From Eoetvoesiella caeni (GTDB lineage Bacteria; Pseudomonadota; Gammaproteobacteria; Burkholderiales; Burkholderiaceae_B): DNA of 64,000 bases. Location of the stretch: contig NZ_QNRQ01000001.1 of assembly GCF_003315175.1 (NCBI RefSeq), positions 62,001 through 126,000 of the forward strand, read 5' to 3'. Below, one piece after another: positions 41,907 through 51,318 of the stretch; the stretch's first letter is position 1; every line of letters begins with the position of its first letter. The notes under the pieces are model-generated. The model saw only the letters and a program-made list of their open reading frames with translations, did not search any database and had not been told where the DNA came from. Made by a program: the position numbers and the translations under genes.

Positions 41907-44340
41907 GAAAAACGATCCCCTGCAAACCTACAAATCCAAGCGCGACTTCTCCAAAACCAGCGAGCCGGCCCAGGGCGGCCTGCCCAACACGGAAGCCCGT
42001 TCCTTCGTCGTCCAAAAGCACTGGGCACGCCGCCTGCATTACGACTTTCGTCTGGAATTGGGCGGTACGATGAAAAGCTGGGCAATACCGAAAGGACCCA
42101 GTTTCGACAGCGCCGACAAGCGCATGGCGGTGCATGTCGAAGACCACCCTATTTCGTACAACAGCTTCGAAGGCGAGATTCCCGCCAAGCAGTACGGCGC
42201 GGGAAAAGTCATTATCTGGGATAAAGGGACTTGGATTCCGGAAGGCGATGCTCGCAAAGGATATCGGGCCGGCAAGCTGAAGTTCGAATTGCGGGGCCAC
42301 AAGCTGCACGGAAGCTGGGTGCTGGTTCGCATGCACGGCAAGGAATCGAAGCAAGACCCATGGCTGTTGATCAAGGAAAAAGATGAGTTCTCGCGCCCGG
42401 CCAGCGAGTTCAGCGTCGTCGACGAAATGCCCGGCAGCGTTGCAGGCCAGGGCGACAGCGCCCCGGCGATGTCGCCCGCCGCGCTCAAGCCGCAGTTGGC
42501 CACGCTGGTGGACACCCCTCCCCGCGATCCGGAAACATGGCTTTATGAAATAAAGTTCGATGGCTACCGTCTATTGACACGGGTGGAAAAGGACCGGATA
42601 CAACTATATACCCGCAACGGCAACGACTGGACGGGCAAGCTTGCCGCCCTGGCGCGGCGACTGAAGGCCCTGCGCCTGCCCGAGGGCTGGTATGACGGCG
42701 AGATCGTCATGATGGACCAGCACGGCCGGCCCGACTTTCAAGCCTTGCAAAATGCATTCGACAATTCCAAGACCCGGGATATTGTTTACTACCTGTTCGA
42801 CCTCCCCTTTTGCGACGGCATGGATTTGCGCGCCCTGCCGCTGACCACGCGGCGCGAGAAGCTGCGTAGTCTGCTTGCGGACGCTAGTGATGGTGCCGTA
42901 CGCTTTAGCGACACGTTCGACGTGCCGGGACACGATATCGTTGCCGCGGCTTGCAAACTGGGGCTTGAAGGCGTGATCGGCAAGAGAAAGACCTCTCGTT
43001 ACGTGTCTCGCCGTTCGCCGGACTGGATCAAGCTTAAGTGCGGTATGCGCCAGGAGTTTGTAATAGGCGGCTATACCGACCCGCAAGGATCGCGGACCGG
43101 AATAGGCTCCTTGTTGCTGGGAATACATGACGACGCGGGCAAGCTACGCTACGCCGGGAATGTCGGCAGCGGCTTCAATACCAAGACCCTTGCCCAGATC
43201 AAACAAAAGCTGCACAAGCTGCATTCGGAGACGACTCCGTTCTCGGCCTCGACCAGCATCGACAAGAAAGCGCATTGGGTAAAGCCCGTTATGCTGGCGG
43301 AAGTCTCTTTCAGCCAATGGACGCAAAGCGGCCATGTCCGCCATCCGGTTTTTCATGGCTTGCGCGATGACAAGCCCGCCAAAGCCATCACCAAGGAGAG
43401 TCCCATGCAGGCCGATGTCGGATCAGACCAAGCCGGTACGCTGCCCGCCAACTTCAAGGTCACGCATGCGGAGCGCGTAGTGGACGAAACGTCCGGGACC
43501 ACCAAAATGGAAGTGGTCCGCCACTATGCCGCGGTCGCACCGCTGATGCTCGAACACTTGAAAAGCCGGCCGGTATCGCTGGTCCGCGCTCCCGAGGGCG
43601 TCAGCGGGCAGACCTTTTTCCAGAAGCATCTGGAAACCGCCAAGATGACAGGCGTGCGACAACTTTCGCCCGCGCTGGATCCGGGCCATGCGCCTCTAAT
43701 GGAGATCCCCTCTGCGCAAGGTCTGCTAAGCGCCGCCCAGATGAACGTCATCGAGTTTCATACCTGGAACGCCATTAAGACCACAATCGCCAAGCCGGAC
43801 CGAATGATCTTCGACCTGGATCCGGGCAAGAACGTGGAGTGGACGGCCGTGCAGGAGGCGGCGCTGGCCATTCGCGCCTTCCTGGAGGAGCTTGGGCTGA
43901 TACCATTTGCAAAAACCAGCGGCGGCAAAGGCCTGCACATCGTCGTGCCCCTGAAACGAAGACACGATTGGGACACCGTCAAGGATTTTTCGCATGCGGT
44001 CGTGCTGCATATAGGCAAAGCGCTGCCGGCGCGTTTCGCTGTCCTGAGCGGCCCGCGCAATCGGGTAGGGAAAATTTTCATTGATTACTTGCGCAATGGC
44101 TTCGGCGCGACGACTGTGGCTGCGTGGTCGCTGCGGGTCAGACCGGGAATGGGCGTGTCCGTGCCCGTAGCCTGGAACGAGATCGAAACATTGGAAAGCT
44201 CGGCACACTGGCATATAAACAATGTCCATGAACGGCTCGGCATAGGCAACGAACCATGGCAGGACTACAACAATTCAGCTCGCACGCTGACCGCGGCGAT
44301 GCGCCTGCTGGACTTCAAGCCCAAGGCGCGAAAAGCCTGA
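41899..44340 (+). CDS. ligD: Multifunctional ATP-dependent DNA ligase LigD
   Basis: An 813-residue LigD with domain order phosphoesterase (about 15-180, HYDFRLELGG and IPAKQYGAG), ligase (about 200-500, adenylated Lys K219 in EIKFDGYR) and primase-polymerase (about 540-800, DLDPG for metal Asp residues and TSGGKGLH). This PE-LIG-POL order is the Pseudomonas/Bordetella type; length is normal. With Ku it performs template-tolerant end joining, important when no sister chromosome is available. Overlap with ku fixes the start. Confidence 0.95.
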   Translation: MAKKNDPLQTYKSKRDFSKTSEPAQGGLPNTEARSFVVQKHWARRLHYDFRLELGGTMKSWAIPKGPSFDSADKRMAVHVEDHPISYNSFEGEIPAKQYGAGKVIIWDKGTWIPEGDARKGYRAGKLKFELRGHKLHGSWVLVRMHGKESKQDPWLLIKEKDEFSRPASEFSVVDEMPGSVAGQGDSAPAMSPAALKPQLATLVDTPPRDPETWLYEIKFDGYRLLTRVEKDRIQLYTRNGNDWTGKLAALARRLKALRLPEGWYDGEIVMMDQHGRPDFQALQNAFDNSKTRDIVYYLFDLPFCDGMDLRALPLTTRREKLRSLLADASDGAVRFSDTFDVPGHDIVAAACKLGLEGVIGKRKTSRYVSRRSPDWIKLKCGMRQEFVIGGYTDPQGSRTGIGSLLLGIHDDAGKLRYAGNVGSGFNTKTLAQIKQKLHKLHSETTPFSASTSIDKKAHWVKPVMLAEVSFSQWTQSGHVRHPVFHGLRDDKPAKAITKESPMQADVGSDQAGTLPANFKVTHAERVVDETSGTTKMEVVRHYAAVAPLMLEHLKSRPVSLVRAPEGVSGQTFFQKHLETAKMTGVRQLSPALDPGHAPLMEIPSAQGLLSAAQMNVIEFHTWNAIKTTIAKPDRMIFDLDPGKNVEWTAVQEAALAIRAFLEELGLIPFAKTSGGKGLHIVVPLKRRHDWDTVKDFSHAVVLHIGKALPARFAVLSGPRNRVGKIFIDYLRNGFGATTVAAWSLRVRPGMGVSVPVAWNEIETLESSAHWHINNVHERLGIGNEPWQDYNNSARTLTAAMRLLDFKPKARKA

Positions 44341-44413
44341 CTTCACCGGCAAACGGTTCAGGAACGGCGCTTGCTTGGAAAAGGCATGATCCCTTCAGAA
44401 AGGCGCTCCAGCG

Positions 44414-45322
44414 ATGAAACCGATACGTAAAGCTGTATTCCCAGTTGCCGGGCTAGGAACCCGTTTTCTACCGGCTACCAAGGCCATGCCCAAAGAAATG
44501 CTTCCCGTCGTGGACAAGCCGCTTATCCAGTACGCCGTGGAAGAGGCCATTGCCGCCGGCGTCACTGAACTGATTTTCGTGACCGGCCGCACCAAGCACG
44601 CCATCGAAGACCACTTCGACCGAAAACCCGAACTCGAAGCCGAACTCGAATCCAAACATAAGTCCAGCCTGCTGGATGCGGTCAGAAATGTACTTCCCGC
44701 CAATGTCAATTGTATCTACACCCGACAAACGGCTCCTCTGGGACTGGGCCATGCGGTACTGTGCGCAGCACCCATAGTAGGCAACGAACCCTTTGTCGTC
44801 ATATTGGCCGATGACCTGATCGACGCCGACATTCCGGTTACTCAGCAATTGATCGAAGCCGCTCATCGCCACAACGCAAGCATAGTCGCGGTCCAGAACA
44901 TCCCGCGGGCCAACACCAACCAATACGGCATTATTGATGGGGTTACGGTCGACGGCAAAACGACTTGCCTGGCTTCTATCGTGGAGAAACCCGACCCGGC
45001 CGACGCGCCCTCGACACACGCCGTTGTAGGGCGGTACATTCTGGAGCCGGAGATTTTTGAATTCCTGAGGCAGACGCAAGCCGGCAAAGGCGGCGAGATT
45101 CAGCTTACCGATGCCATAGCGGCCCTGCTGAAAGCGCGCGCCGTCTTTGGCTTCGAGTTTGAAGGGACACGCTACGACTGCGGCAGCAAGGCGGGTCTTT
45201 TCCATGCGACGGTGGAACTGGGACGCAAATACCATGGGTTGGTCTGCTCTCCCGAGAGTGATACAGCGCCGGTGCCCTCGCCCAAGCTACGAGTGGTCAA
45301 TTCCAGTACGCGTACAGGATAG
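44414..45322 (+). CDS. galU: UTP-glucose-1-phosphate uridylyltransferase
   Basis: A 302-residue Gal[23 protein letters not shown] nucleotide-binding start, Lys and Asp residues in MLPVVDKP and LADDLID, and VEKP. It makes UDP-glucose, precursor for LPS, cyclic glucans and UDP-glucuronate. Here it sits 73 bases after ligD on the same strand and just opposite the sugar-transfer operon, which needs UDP-sugars. Whether it is the sole galU of the genome cannot be seen. Confidence 0.93.
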   Translation: MKPIRKAVFPVAGLGTRFLPATKAMPKEMLPVVDKPLIQYAVEEAIAAGVTELIFVTGRTKHAIEDHFDRKPELEAELESKHKSSLLDAVRNVLPANVNCIYTRQTAPLGLGHAVLCAAPIVGNEPFVVILADDLIDADIPVTQQLIEAAHRHNASIVAVQNIPRANTNQYGIIDGVTVDGKTTCLASIVEKPDPADAPSTHAVVGRYILEPEIFEFLRQTQAGKGGEIQLTDAIAALLKARAVFGFEFEGTRYDCGSKAGLFHATVELGRKYHGLVCSPESDTAPVPSPKLRVVNSSTRTG

Positions 45323-45331
45323 GCCACGACC

Positions 45332-45529
45332 ATGACCAACGAACATTCGCCCGGGAAGGACAAGAATCCTTCGCGGCATAAGCCGCCTTCTCAAACCACT
45401 AGGCGACCTGCCAGGCCTCCTGACAGCATACCCGACATACTGCCCGGCGTGGACCCGCAGCAGACACCCGGCATCGACCGCCCGCCCGCGGAAAACGACC
45501 CGGACAACGAGCACAAGCGACGCTCCTGA
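45332..45529 (+). CDS. Small hydrophilic Pro-rich protein
   Basis: A 65-residue protein with no hydrophobic segment, rich in Pro, Asp, Arg and Gln; the C-terminal half has a PDILPGVDPQQTPGIDRPP pattern seen in other small betaproteobacterial proteins of unknown function. It starts nine bases after galU and is probably co-transcribed. No strong ribosome site. It is likely disordered. Its reality is supported by position and codon-like composition only. Confidence 0.5.
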   Translation: MTNEHSPGKDKNPSRHKPPSQTTRRPARPPDSIPDILPGVDPQQTPGIDRPPAENDPDNEHKRRS

Positions 45530-45535
45530 GGCTGT

Positions 45536-46027
45536 TCAGCCTTTCTTGAACTTGAGAACGCTGATTTCACCTTGGGACTCCATATAGGCCCTGCGCACTT
45601 GGCCCAGGTCGTCAATGCCTTGTTGGCGCAGCTCGCTCATCAACTCGTCCGGGGTCACGTACTCGCGGCGCATCCCTCTGCGCTGCATGACCCCGTCCTT
45701 GACCAGGCAGACGCGTCCCGGGTCGAGCAAGCGTTCGAACGCCGGCCAGAAATAGCCGACTCGGTCCACGGCGACGCTCCAGAGGATCAAAGTGCCCACC
45801 AGCACCATGCCCTCGGCGACGCTCTCATATTGCGCGGACATGGCGTTTTGCGCCGCGTCGGCAATCAGGACGACAAGCAGCACATCGGCCGAACCTACGG
45901 TACCAAAGTCGCGCCGCCCGGCAAGCCGCAGCAAAATGAAGATGAACCAATATACCAGGCTGCCGCGGATCACCAACTCCCATGGCGATACGCCAAAAAC
46001 AAAAAGCTCGCTCCACTGGACGTCCAT
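45536..46027 (-). CDS. DUF421 (YetF-like) membrane protein
   Basis: A 163-residue protein with three N-terminal membrane helices (about 18-36, 48-66, 72-90) and a C-terminal soluble DUF421 domain with the MRREYVTPDELMSELRQQGI block. Family members are common in stress and sporulation contexts; function unknown. The start at 46027 has GAGGT six bases upstream; the frame is open to 46357, but that extension overlaps another small gene. It is convergent with galU and its small partner. Confidence 0.82.
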   Translation of the reverse strand: MDVQWSELFVFGVSPWELVIRGSLVYWFIFILLRLAGRRDFGTVGSADVLLVVLIADAAQNAMSAQYESVAEGMVLVGTLILWSVAVDRVGYFWPAFERLLDPGRVCLVKDGVMQRRGMRREYVTPDELMSELRQQGIDDLGQVRRAYMESQGEISVLKFKKG

Positions 46028-46154
46028 GACTTGACCTCTAAACGCGGTATATCGACGACTAGCAACTGGTATGCCCGAGCATCGACCCGGGCCGCGGTTA
46101 CGGCACGACGTTTGCTGGAAGCCATGCTGTATTTCAGTATTTGGAGCGAGAATC

Positions 46155-46352
46155 ATGACCCAAGCCAAGATCGAACCAGGCAGAACCAATTTGTCGCCGG
46201 CGGGCAAGCCCAAGGGCGACGGCGGCGAGCGCAAGTCAGACAAAGAGAAAGACTGGCTCCCCGAACTCGGCCTGAAGTCGCCAGCCAAAGAAAAAGGCAA
46301 GCAGACCGACGCATCTCCACTTGATCCGGGGATAGACTTGCGCAAAGACTGA
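46155..46352 (+). CDS. Small Lys/Glu-rich hydrophilic protein
   Basis: A 65-residue, strongly charged protein (KSDKEKDWLPELG, SPAKEKGKQTD) without membrane segments. GGAGCG stands six bases before the ATG at 46155. Length and composition resemble the small protein at 45332. It is divergent from the DUF421 gene. Likely disordered; possible stress-related role by context. Confidence 0.5.
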   Translation: MTQAKIEPGRTNLSPAGKPKGDGGERKSDKEKDWLPELGLKSPAKEKGKQTDASPLDPGIDLRKD

Positions 46353-46417
46353 TGCATGCGCTTGCGGTACTCCCGTCGGCCCGTAGCTTTGTTTCAGCGA
46401 GTACTAGCCGGGACAGG

Positions 46418-47293
46418 CTAAGGCGGCGGCCGGTAACTATCCAACTGCATTCTCATCGTTTCGACCCGCTGCGATATAAGCTTGCGATTTGCCAGAGCGC
46501 GCGGAAGCCCGGCCACGGCTCGCAGGGCCACGGGCCAGAAGTCGCGCTGCCGGTGTGCTTTGCGCAGTTGCAGCGCCGTTTCGCGCCAAGCCCGCGTCCA
46601 TGGGCGGCGCATCCATGCCACCCAAATGGCGTTACGCGCCAGCAGCCTTTTGCGCAAGCCGGAATCGCGCAACGACGAAGGAAAGTGGCGGCTGACGACT
46701 TGTTGCGCGTAAACAATGCACCATCCTTTTTGCACTAGATCCAACGCCATTAGCTCCTCTTCGCCGCCAATGAAAAACGGTGCCCAATAGCCGCCGGCCT
46801 CGTTGAAGGCCCGCACCCGCATGACACACGCCCCCGCCATGAACCCCAGCAATTGAGGCCCGGGTAGCCCTTCGCGCGGCAAGGGGCTGTTTTCCATATC
46901 CACACAGGTTGGATCAAGCCGGCCCTCCGTACCTACGACTACGCGGGCGCTAAGCACCGCTACTTGCGGCGCAGCCTCCAGTATCTGAACTGCCTGCTCC
47001 AGCGCCCACGGCTCCCATTGCGTATCGTCGTCGCAGAATGCAACATACGGGGTGGTTATTTGGGCGACAGCGGCATTGCGCGCAGCGGCGCCGATATTGT
47101 GCCGCAGGCTTATAAGCCTTATGGACGGAAAAGCTTTGGCAATGGCGGCCGGCGTTCCATCGCCCGACCCGTTGTCTACGACGACAATGCTGCGGTCGCC
47201 GGCAACCGCCGACAAAGCCGCCAGGGTACGAAGCACTTGCTCACGGCGGTTATAGGTTAATACCGCTATCGTGACCCAGCGTTCCAGACACAT
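46418..47293 (-). CDS. Glycosyltransferase family 2
   Basis: A 291-residue GT-A-fold transferase: VTIAVLTYNRR start, VVDNGSGDG, FCDDDTQ for the DxD metal motif, and GGEEE later for the acceptor/catalytic Glu-Glu. The start at 47293 has AGGAGG nine bases upstream. It overlaps the end of the decarboxylase gene by 44 bases and is the last gene of a six-gene operon reading leftward. Donor and acceptor unknown. Confidence 0.85.
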   Translation of the reverse strand: MCLERWVTIAVLTYNRREQVLRTLAALSAVAGDRSIVVVDNGSGDGTPAAIAKAFPSIRLISLRHNIGAAARNAAVAQITTPYVAFCDDDTQWEPWALEQAVQILEAAPQVAVLSARVVVGTEGRLDPTCVDMENSPLPREGLPGPQLLGFMAGACVMRVRAFNEAGGYWAPFFIGGEEELMALDLVQKGWCIVYAQQVVSRHFPSSLRDSGLRKRLLARNAIWVAWMRRPWTRAWRETALQLRKAHRQRDFWPVALRAVAGLPRALANRKLISQRVETMRMQLDSYRPPP

Positions 47294-48278
47294 CGCCTTG
47301 CGCCTCCTGCGGCTCGTACGCAGCATCGTGCGCAAAATAGTCTATGGTTTTACGCAAGCCTGCCTCCAGCCCCGTGGCTGGCTGCCATTTCAGACAGCGG
47401 CGAGCCAGCGCAATATCAGGGCAACGCTGCTCCGGGTCGTCGGATGGCAGTGGAAAGAACTGGAACGACTCTTCAACTTCCACCAGCTTGCATATCAGCC
47501 GGGCGATTTCCAATACTGTGTTTTCCTGTGGGCCGCCCAGGTTTACCGGGCCGTGAAAAAGAGGCGGAGTGTTCATCAAGCGCACCAGCCCTTCTATCAG
47601 ATCGTCCACATAGCACAGCGAGCGCGTCTGGCTGCCGTCGCCATAGACCGTAAGCGGGCTGCCGTTCAAAGCCTGGAGTATGAAGTTGGACACCAGCCGC
47701 CCGTCGTCGGGCGCCATTCCCGGACCATAAGTGTTGAAAATCCGGGCGATTTTTACAGGCAGGTGCCAGCGCGCACCATAGTCCGAAAACAAGGTCTCGG
47801 CGCAGCGCTTCCCCTCGTCATAACAAGACCGCAGACCCACTGTATTGACGCTGCCGCGGTACGATTCGGGCTGAGGGTGCACATGAGGATTTCCGTATAC
47901 TTCACTTGTGGACGCTTGCAGTATCCGCGCGCCGCATTTGCGCGCCAGCTCCAATAAATTGCGGGATCCGTACACGCAGGTCAGCAGCGTATGGACAGGG
48001 TCGGCCTGGTAGTGCCGTGGCGACGCGGGGCACGCCAGATTATAAATATGGGTAGCTGAAATATCGAGAGGTATGGGCTCTATGACATCGTGCAGCACAA
48101 ACGAGAACAAGGGGTTGTCCAACAACGCCTGCACATTCTCGCGACGGCCAGTAAGCAGATTATCCAGGCATATTACCCGCCGGCCTTCGTGTACCAGCCT
48201 CTTGCATAGATGCGAACCCAGGAAGCCGGCACCTCCGGCCACCAGGACCGTCCCGCTGGTACCGAAGTTGTCATTCAT
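47250..48278 (-). CDS. NAD-dependent epimerase/dehydratase, UDP-glucuronate decarboxylase-like
   Basis: A 342-residue SDR-type sugar-nucleotide enzyme with GGAGFLG (residues 15-21), TSEVYG, and catalytic Y153/K157 in SCYDEGKR. The HPQPESY and RSCYDEGKRCAETL blocks are hallmarks of UDP-glucuronate decarboxylase (UDP-xylose synthase). Some neighbouring positions (RGSVNTVGL) differ from the usual Trp/Pro-rich sequence, so specificity is less certain. The ATG at 48278 follows GGAGCA. No UDP-glucose dehydrogenase gene, the source of UDP-glucuronate, is in the window. Confidence 0.82.
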   Translation of the reverse strand: MNDNFGTSGTVLVAGGAGFLGSHLCKRLVHEGRRVICLDNLLTGRRENVQALLDNPLFSFVLHDVIEPIPLDISATHIYNLACPASPRHYQADPVHTLLTCVYGSRNLLELARKCGARILQASTSEVYGNPHVHPQPESYRGSVNTVGLRSCYDEGKRCAETLFSDYGARWHLPVKIARIFNTYGPGMAPDDGRLVSNFILQALNGSPLTVYGDGSQTRSLCYVDDLIEGLVRLMNTPPLFHGPVNLGGPQENTVLEIARLICKLVEVEESFQFFPLPSDDPEQRCPDIALARRCLKWQPATGLEAGLRKTIDYFAHDAAYEPQEAQGDVSGTLGHDSGINL

Positions 48279-49278
48279 GTCGTGCTCCAGCCAGTAAAAG
48301 AAGAATCTCGTTCCAATCGCAGATATAGCGATCGATGGAAAATCGTTCCAGTGCAGTCCGTCTGGCGGCGATGCCCCAGGATCTGGCCAACTCAGGTTCA
48401 TGAAGCAGTTGCCGCATGCAATCAAGCAGCTTTTCGCGCCTGCTGTCGACGTAGCCCTCGACTCCATTGGTGATTACATTGGGCAATTCCGTAGCCGCCA
48501 CTCCGACCACGGGCATGCCGGCCATCATTGCTTCAATCAACGACAGGCCCAGGCTTGCATAGCGTATGGGCGTGAAGAAAAAACGGTATCTGGCCATATA
48601 CGCCGGCACTTCCATATTGGATATCTCTCCGAGCCCGTCCATGGTCTCGGACTGCATGCCGATCAAGTCCAGCGGCACCTGTTGCGCGGCCCATTCATAG
48701 ATATCGGCGCCCACGCGCCGTCCGCGCCTGTGCAAATGGTTGACCGCGGCGATGCCGCGCGCCAATTCGCCGGTATAAAGGACATCGGGATGGGCGACGA
48801 CGCCGTGCTCGACAACGCGCACGCACACGTCCGGCGCGTTCCACATCAATGCGTTGTAGGGGGTGACATGGACGAGGACACCATTGTCGTGCTTGAAGAA
48901 ATGCACACTATCAGTAGGATGCGGCTCCGGCGGATTGTGCTCGATATATGCGCAGGGCAGCGCTTGCTGCCGCGGAGTCAATAAATCGAAACGATCGCGT
49001 TCGAAAGCGCTGCGCGACTGGTAGATCACGCAATCCAGCTGTTCATTGCGCAACTCGTGTGCCGGCACCTCGCGCACATTGGAGCCCCAGGGAATCTTGG
49101 TGCCCAACGCGCTATACCCATTCGGGTTTCCCGGTAAGACCGGTATAACAAAATCATGCGGCGCCTGTGTCAGGGAATACAGGTAATTCCCATGTACATG
49201 CCAAGTCAGTACACGCAAGCGGCGGCCGGAGACGCTCGGGTGCGCCGGTGTTTCGATCCCCTCCTCAGCGCGCTTCAT
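48271..49278 (-). CDS. Glycosyltransferase, GT4/GT1-like (GT-B fold)
   Basis: A 335-residue protein with a C-terminal retaining GT-B region: YASLGLSLIEAMMAGMPVVGV, ELPNVITNGVEGYV and a final helical tail. The N-terminal half is less conserved (LRVLTWHVHGNYLYSL). It overlaps the heptosyltransferase gene upstream by 14 bases and the decarboxylase downstream by eight. It probably adds a sugar to an envelope glycan or protein. Confidence 0.8.
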   Translation of the reverse strand: MKRAEEGIETPAHPSVSGRRLRVLTWHVHGNYLYSLTQAPHDFVIPVLPGNPNGYSALGTKIPWGSNVREVPAHELRNEQLDCVIYQSRSAFERDRFDLLTPRQQALPCAYIEHNPPEPHPTDSVHFFKHDNGVLVHVTPYNALMWNAPDVCVRVVEHGVVAHPDVLYTGELARGIAAVNHLHRRGRRVGADIYEWAAQQVPLDLIGMQSETMDGLGEISNMEVPAYMARYRFFFTPIRYASLGLSLIEAMMAGMPVVGVAATELPNVITNGVEGYVDSRREKLLDCMRQLLHEPELARSWGIAARRTALERFSIDRYICDWNEILLLLAGARHE

Positions 49279-50335
49279 GAACGATCTCCTTACCCAGTTG
49301 CGCCAGGGCGGCGTCCACCACCTCCTGTGAGCTCACCGCCAGCGCGCATGCATGGCCCACAGGACAAACATCGTAGGCGCACGGCCGGCAAGACATATCG
49401 GCGTGCAACACCGTATGCAAGCCCGCATCCAGCGGCGCCCAGCGCGCTGTATCGCTGCCCGAAGCGATGACGACGCTGCGGCAGCCTACCGCGGCCGCGA
49501 TATGCGACACGCCGGTGTCGTTGCAGATCAGCAGCCTTGCCTGCTTCATGAGGCTTGCCAAAGCGCCCAGTCCTGTAGCACCGCCCAAGTCCACCGTGCC
49601 ATGGCCGATGGCGGCTGCCAGGTTCCTGGTGAGAGGACGTTCCGCTTCGCAACCTGTCACCACGACTCGCCAACCGTCTTGTGCCAATCGCCGGCCGGCC
49701 TCGGCGAAACGCTGCAGCGGCCACCGTCGCGAGGCCAGACGTGCGCCCGGATGAATGAAAACAGTCCGCGCCGCCTCGATGCCCGCCTGGCGCGCAACTT
49801 CGGCGGCTGCCTCGCGATCCGCATCGTCCAGCGGAAATTCCAGGCTGGCGTCCTGCTCCGGCAAACCCAGATACTCCAATAAAGCAAGATATCGCCTGAT
49901 TTCCGGTTGGCGGTCGGGCCAGGTCATCAATTGCGGCGTCTGCTGCGATTGCAGGGGGACAAAGCCAGCCCATTGCCTGGCGCCGAATTTGCCAACTATG
50001 GCATTGGACTGAATGCCGCTACCATGCATTTGCAAAGCCAGATCAAACCCCTGCGCCCGCATGTAGCGATAAAACTCCGGCAGCCTTGCAACGCATGCCG
50101 CTTGCTCGGGAAAAGCAGGGTCCCCCGGAAAGTCCACGAACTCATCCACATAATGGCGGAAGCGCCGCATAAGCGGCCGCATGCCATCCAGCCCGACCAA
50201 TGCAATTGAGGCGGCCGGCAAAGCCCGGCGCACGGCGCGCAAGGCGGGAATGCTGCACAGCAGGTCGCCGAGGTTCAACGCGCGAAATATTGCGACCTTG
50301 CGCGTGGCGGGCAGCCATAAGCTGGCCGCGCTCAT
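49265..50335 (-). CDS. Glycosyltransferase family 9 (heptosyltransferase-like), second copy
   Basis: A 356-residue GT9 protein with RALNLGDLLCSIPALRAV at the N-terminus, a VFIHPGARLASRRWP donor-site block, and LICNDTGVSHIAAAVG near the C-terminus. A late Cys-rich segment (MSCRPCAYDVCPVGHAC) is typical for one GT9 subgroup. It likely transfers heptose or a related sugar in LPS core or another glycan. It overlaps its neighbours by 4 and 14 bases. Confidence 0.85.
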   Translation of the reverse strand: MSAASLWLPATRKVAIFRALNLGDLLCSIPALRAVRRALPAASIALVGLDGMRPLMRRFRHYVDEFVDFPGDPAFPEQAACVARLPEFYRYMRAQGFDLALQMHGSGIQSNAIVGKFGARQWAGFVPLQSQQTPQLMTWPDRQPEIRRYLALLEYLGLPEQDASLEFPLDDADREAAAEVARQAGIEAARTVFIHPGARLASRRWPLQRFAEAGRRLAQDGWRVVVTGCEAERPLTRNLAAAIGHGTVDLGGATGLGALASLMKQARLLICNDTGVSHIAAAVGCRSVVIASGSDTARWAPLDAGLHTVLHADMSCRPCAYDVCPVGHACALAVSSQEVVDAALAQLGKEIVHEAR

Positions 50336-51318
50336 GGCAAGGCCCTTCCGAAACGCGCGGCGCCGACCAGGCGCCAGAAGATGGACAAAGGCGGTATCAG
50401 TATGGAGGTGACGAGCAGCTCGCTGATATTGCGCATATCCAGCGAGCTGCGACTCAATCTATACAAGAAGAAATACAGGCTCAACACCAGCCAGAGATAA
50501 GCGGCCGCTTCAGCCAGCTCCGTCCTTCCGGCCAGGAAGAAGACCACGGCGCCAAGCAAGCAGGCCGTGATGGACAGATAGAGCCAGGGCGGCGCCTTAC
50601 GGATGCGCTGCCTATACAGTTCCGGATGCTTGCGATACAGCAGCACATCGAACATGACTTTTTTTTGCATTGCCAGGCCGGCTGCAAAATGGGCGGGACG
50701 CAAGGGATGCGTCACAATGGCTTGCGGCGCGGAGATTATCCGGCATCCGTTTTTCAACAAGGAAAAATGCAGGTCGGAGTCCTCGCGCCACGCCAAGGTA
50801 AAGCCTTCGTCGAACCCTCCGACCATGGCCAGGGCCTCGCGCCGCACAAAACAATTGGCCGTAACAAACTCGGCCTGCTGCAAGCGCGCCGCATCATTCT
50901 CGTAATCGCTGGGGTTCTCGGGCAGCGGCATGACGATGCGCCCCACGGCCGCCGCGGCGCCTTCTTCCATTGCTTGCAGCCCTGCTTCCAGCCAACCCGC
51001 ATCTGGAATCGTGTCGTCGTCGGTGAATGCTATGATCGGCGCCCTGGCGGCGCGCCAGCCCGCATTGCGCGCTCCCGCAGGGCCCTGGGTGGCGGTTACG
51101 GCAATGTATCGAATCAATGGCGGCTTGTGCCCCGAAGCCGAGAACTCCAGCACCAGGTCTTTCACCTGCGCACTAGGGCCGTCGTCGCAGACTACGATTT
51201 CGTAGGTCTGAGCGGGCGCGGACTGATGCAACAGCGCTGTCAGGCAACGTGCCAGCAAGTCCGGACGTCTATAAGTCGGCACAATCACCGATATGTTCAC
51301 GTTCATAGAATCAGTCAT
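50332..51318 (-). CDS. Glycosyltransferase family 2, membrane-associated
   Basis: A 328-residue GT2 protein: VSVIVPTYRRPDLL-type start, VVCDDGPS, FTDDDTIPD for the metal motif and REDSDLHF for the catalytic acidic pair. The C-terminal about 90 residues contain two hydrophobic segments (about 240-285), suggesting membrane attachment. It overlaps both flanking genes by four bases (ATGA-type coupling). Confidence 0.85.
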   Translation of the reverse strand: MTDSMNVNISVIVPTYRRPDLLARCLTALLHQSAPAQTYEIVVCDDGPSAQVKDLVLEFSASGHKPPLIRYIAVTATQGPAGARNAGWRAARAPIIAFTDDDTIPDAGWLEAGLQAMEEGAAAAVGRIVMPLPENPSDYENDAARLQQAEFVTANCFVRREALAMVGGFDEGFTLAWREDSDLHFSLLKNGCRIISAPQAIVTHPLRPAHFAAGLAMQKKVMFDVLLYRKHPELYRQRIRKAPPWLYLSITACLLGAVVFFLAGRTELAEAAAYLWLVLSLYFFLYRLSRSSLDMRNISELLVTSILIPPLSIFWRLVGAARFGRALP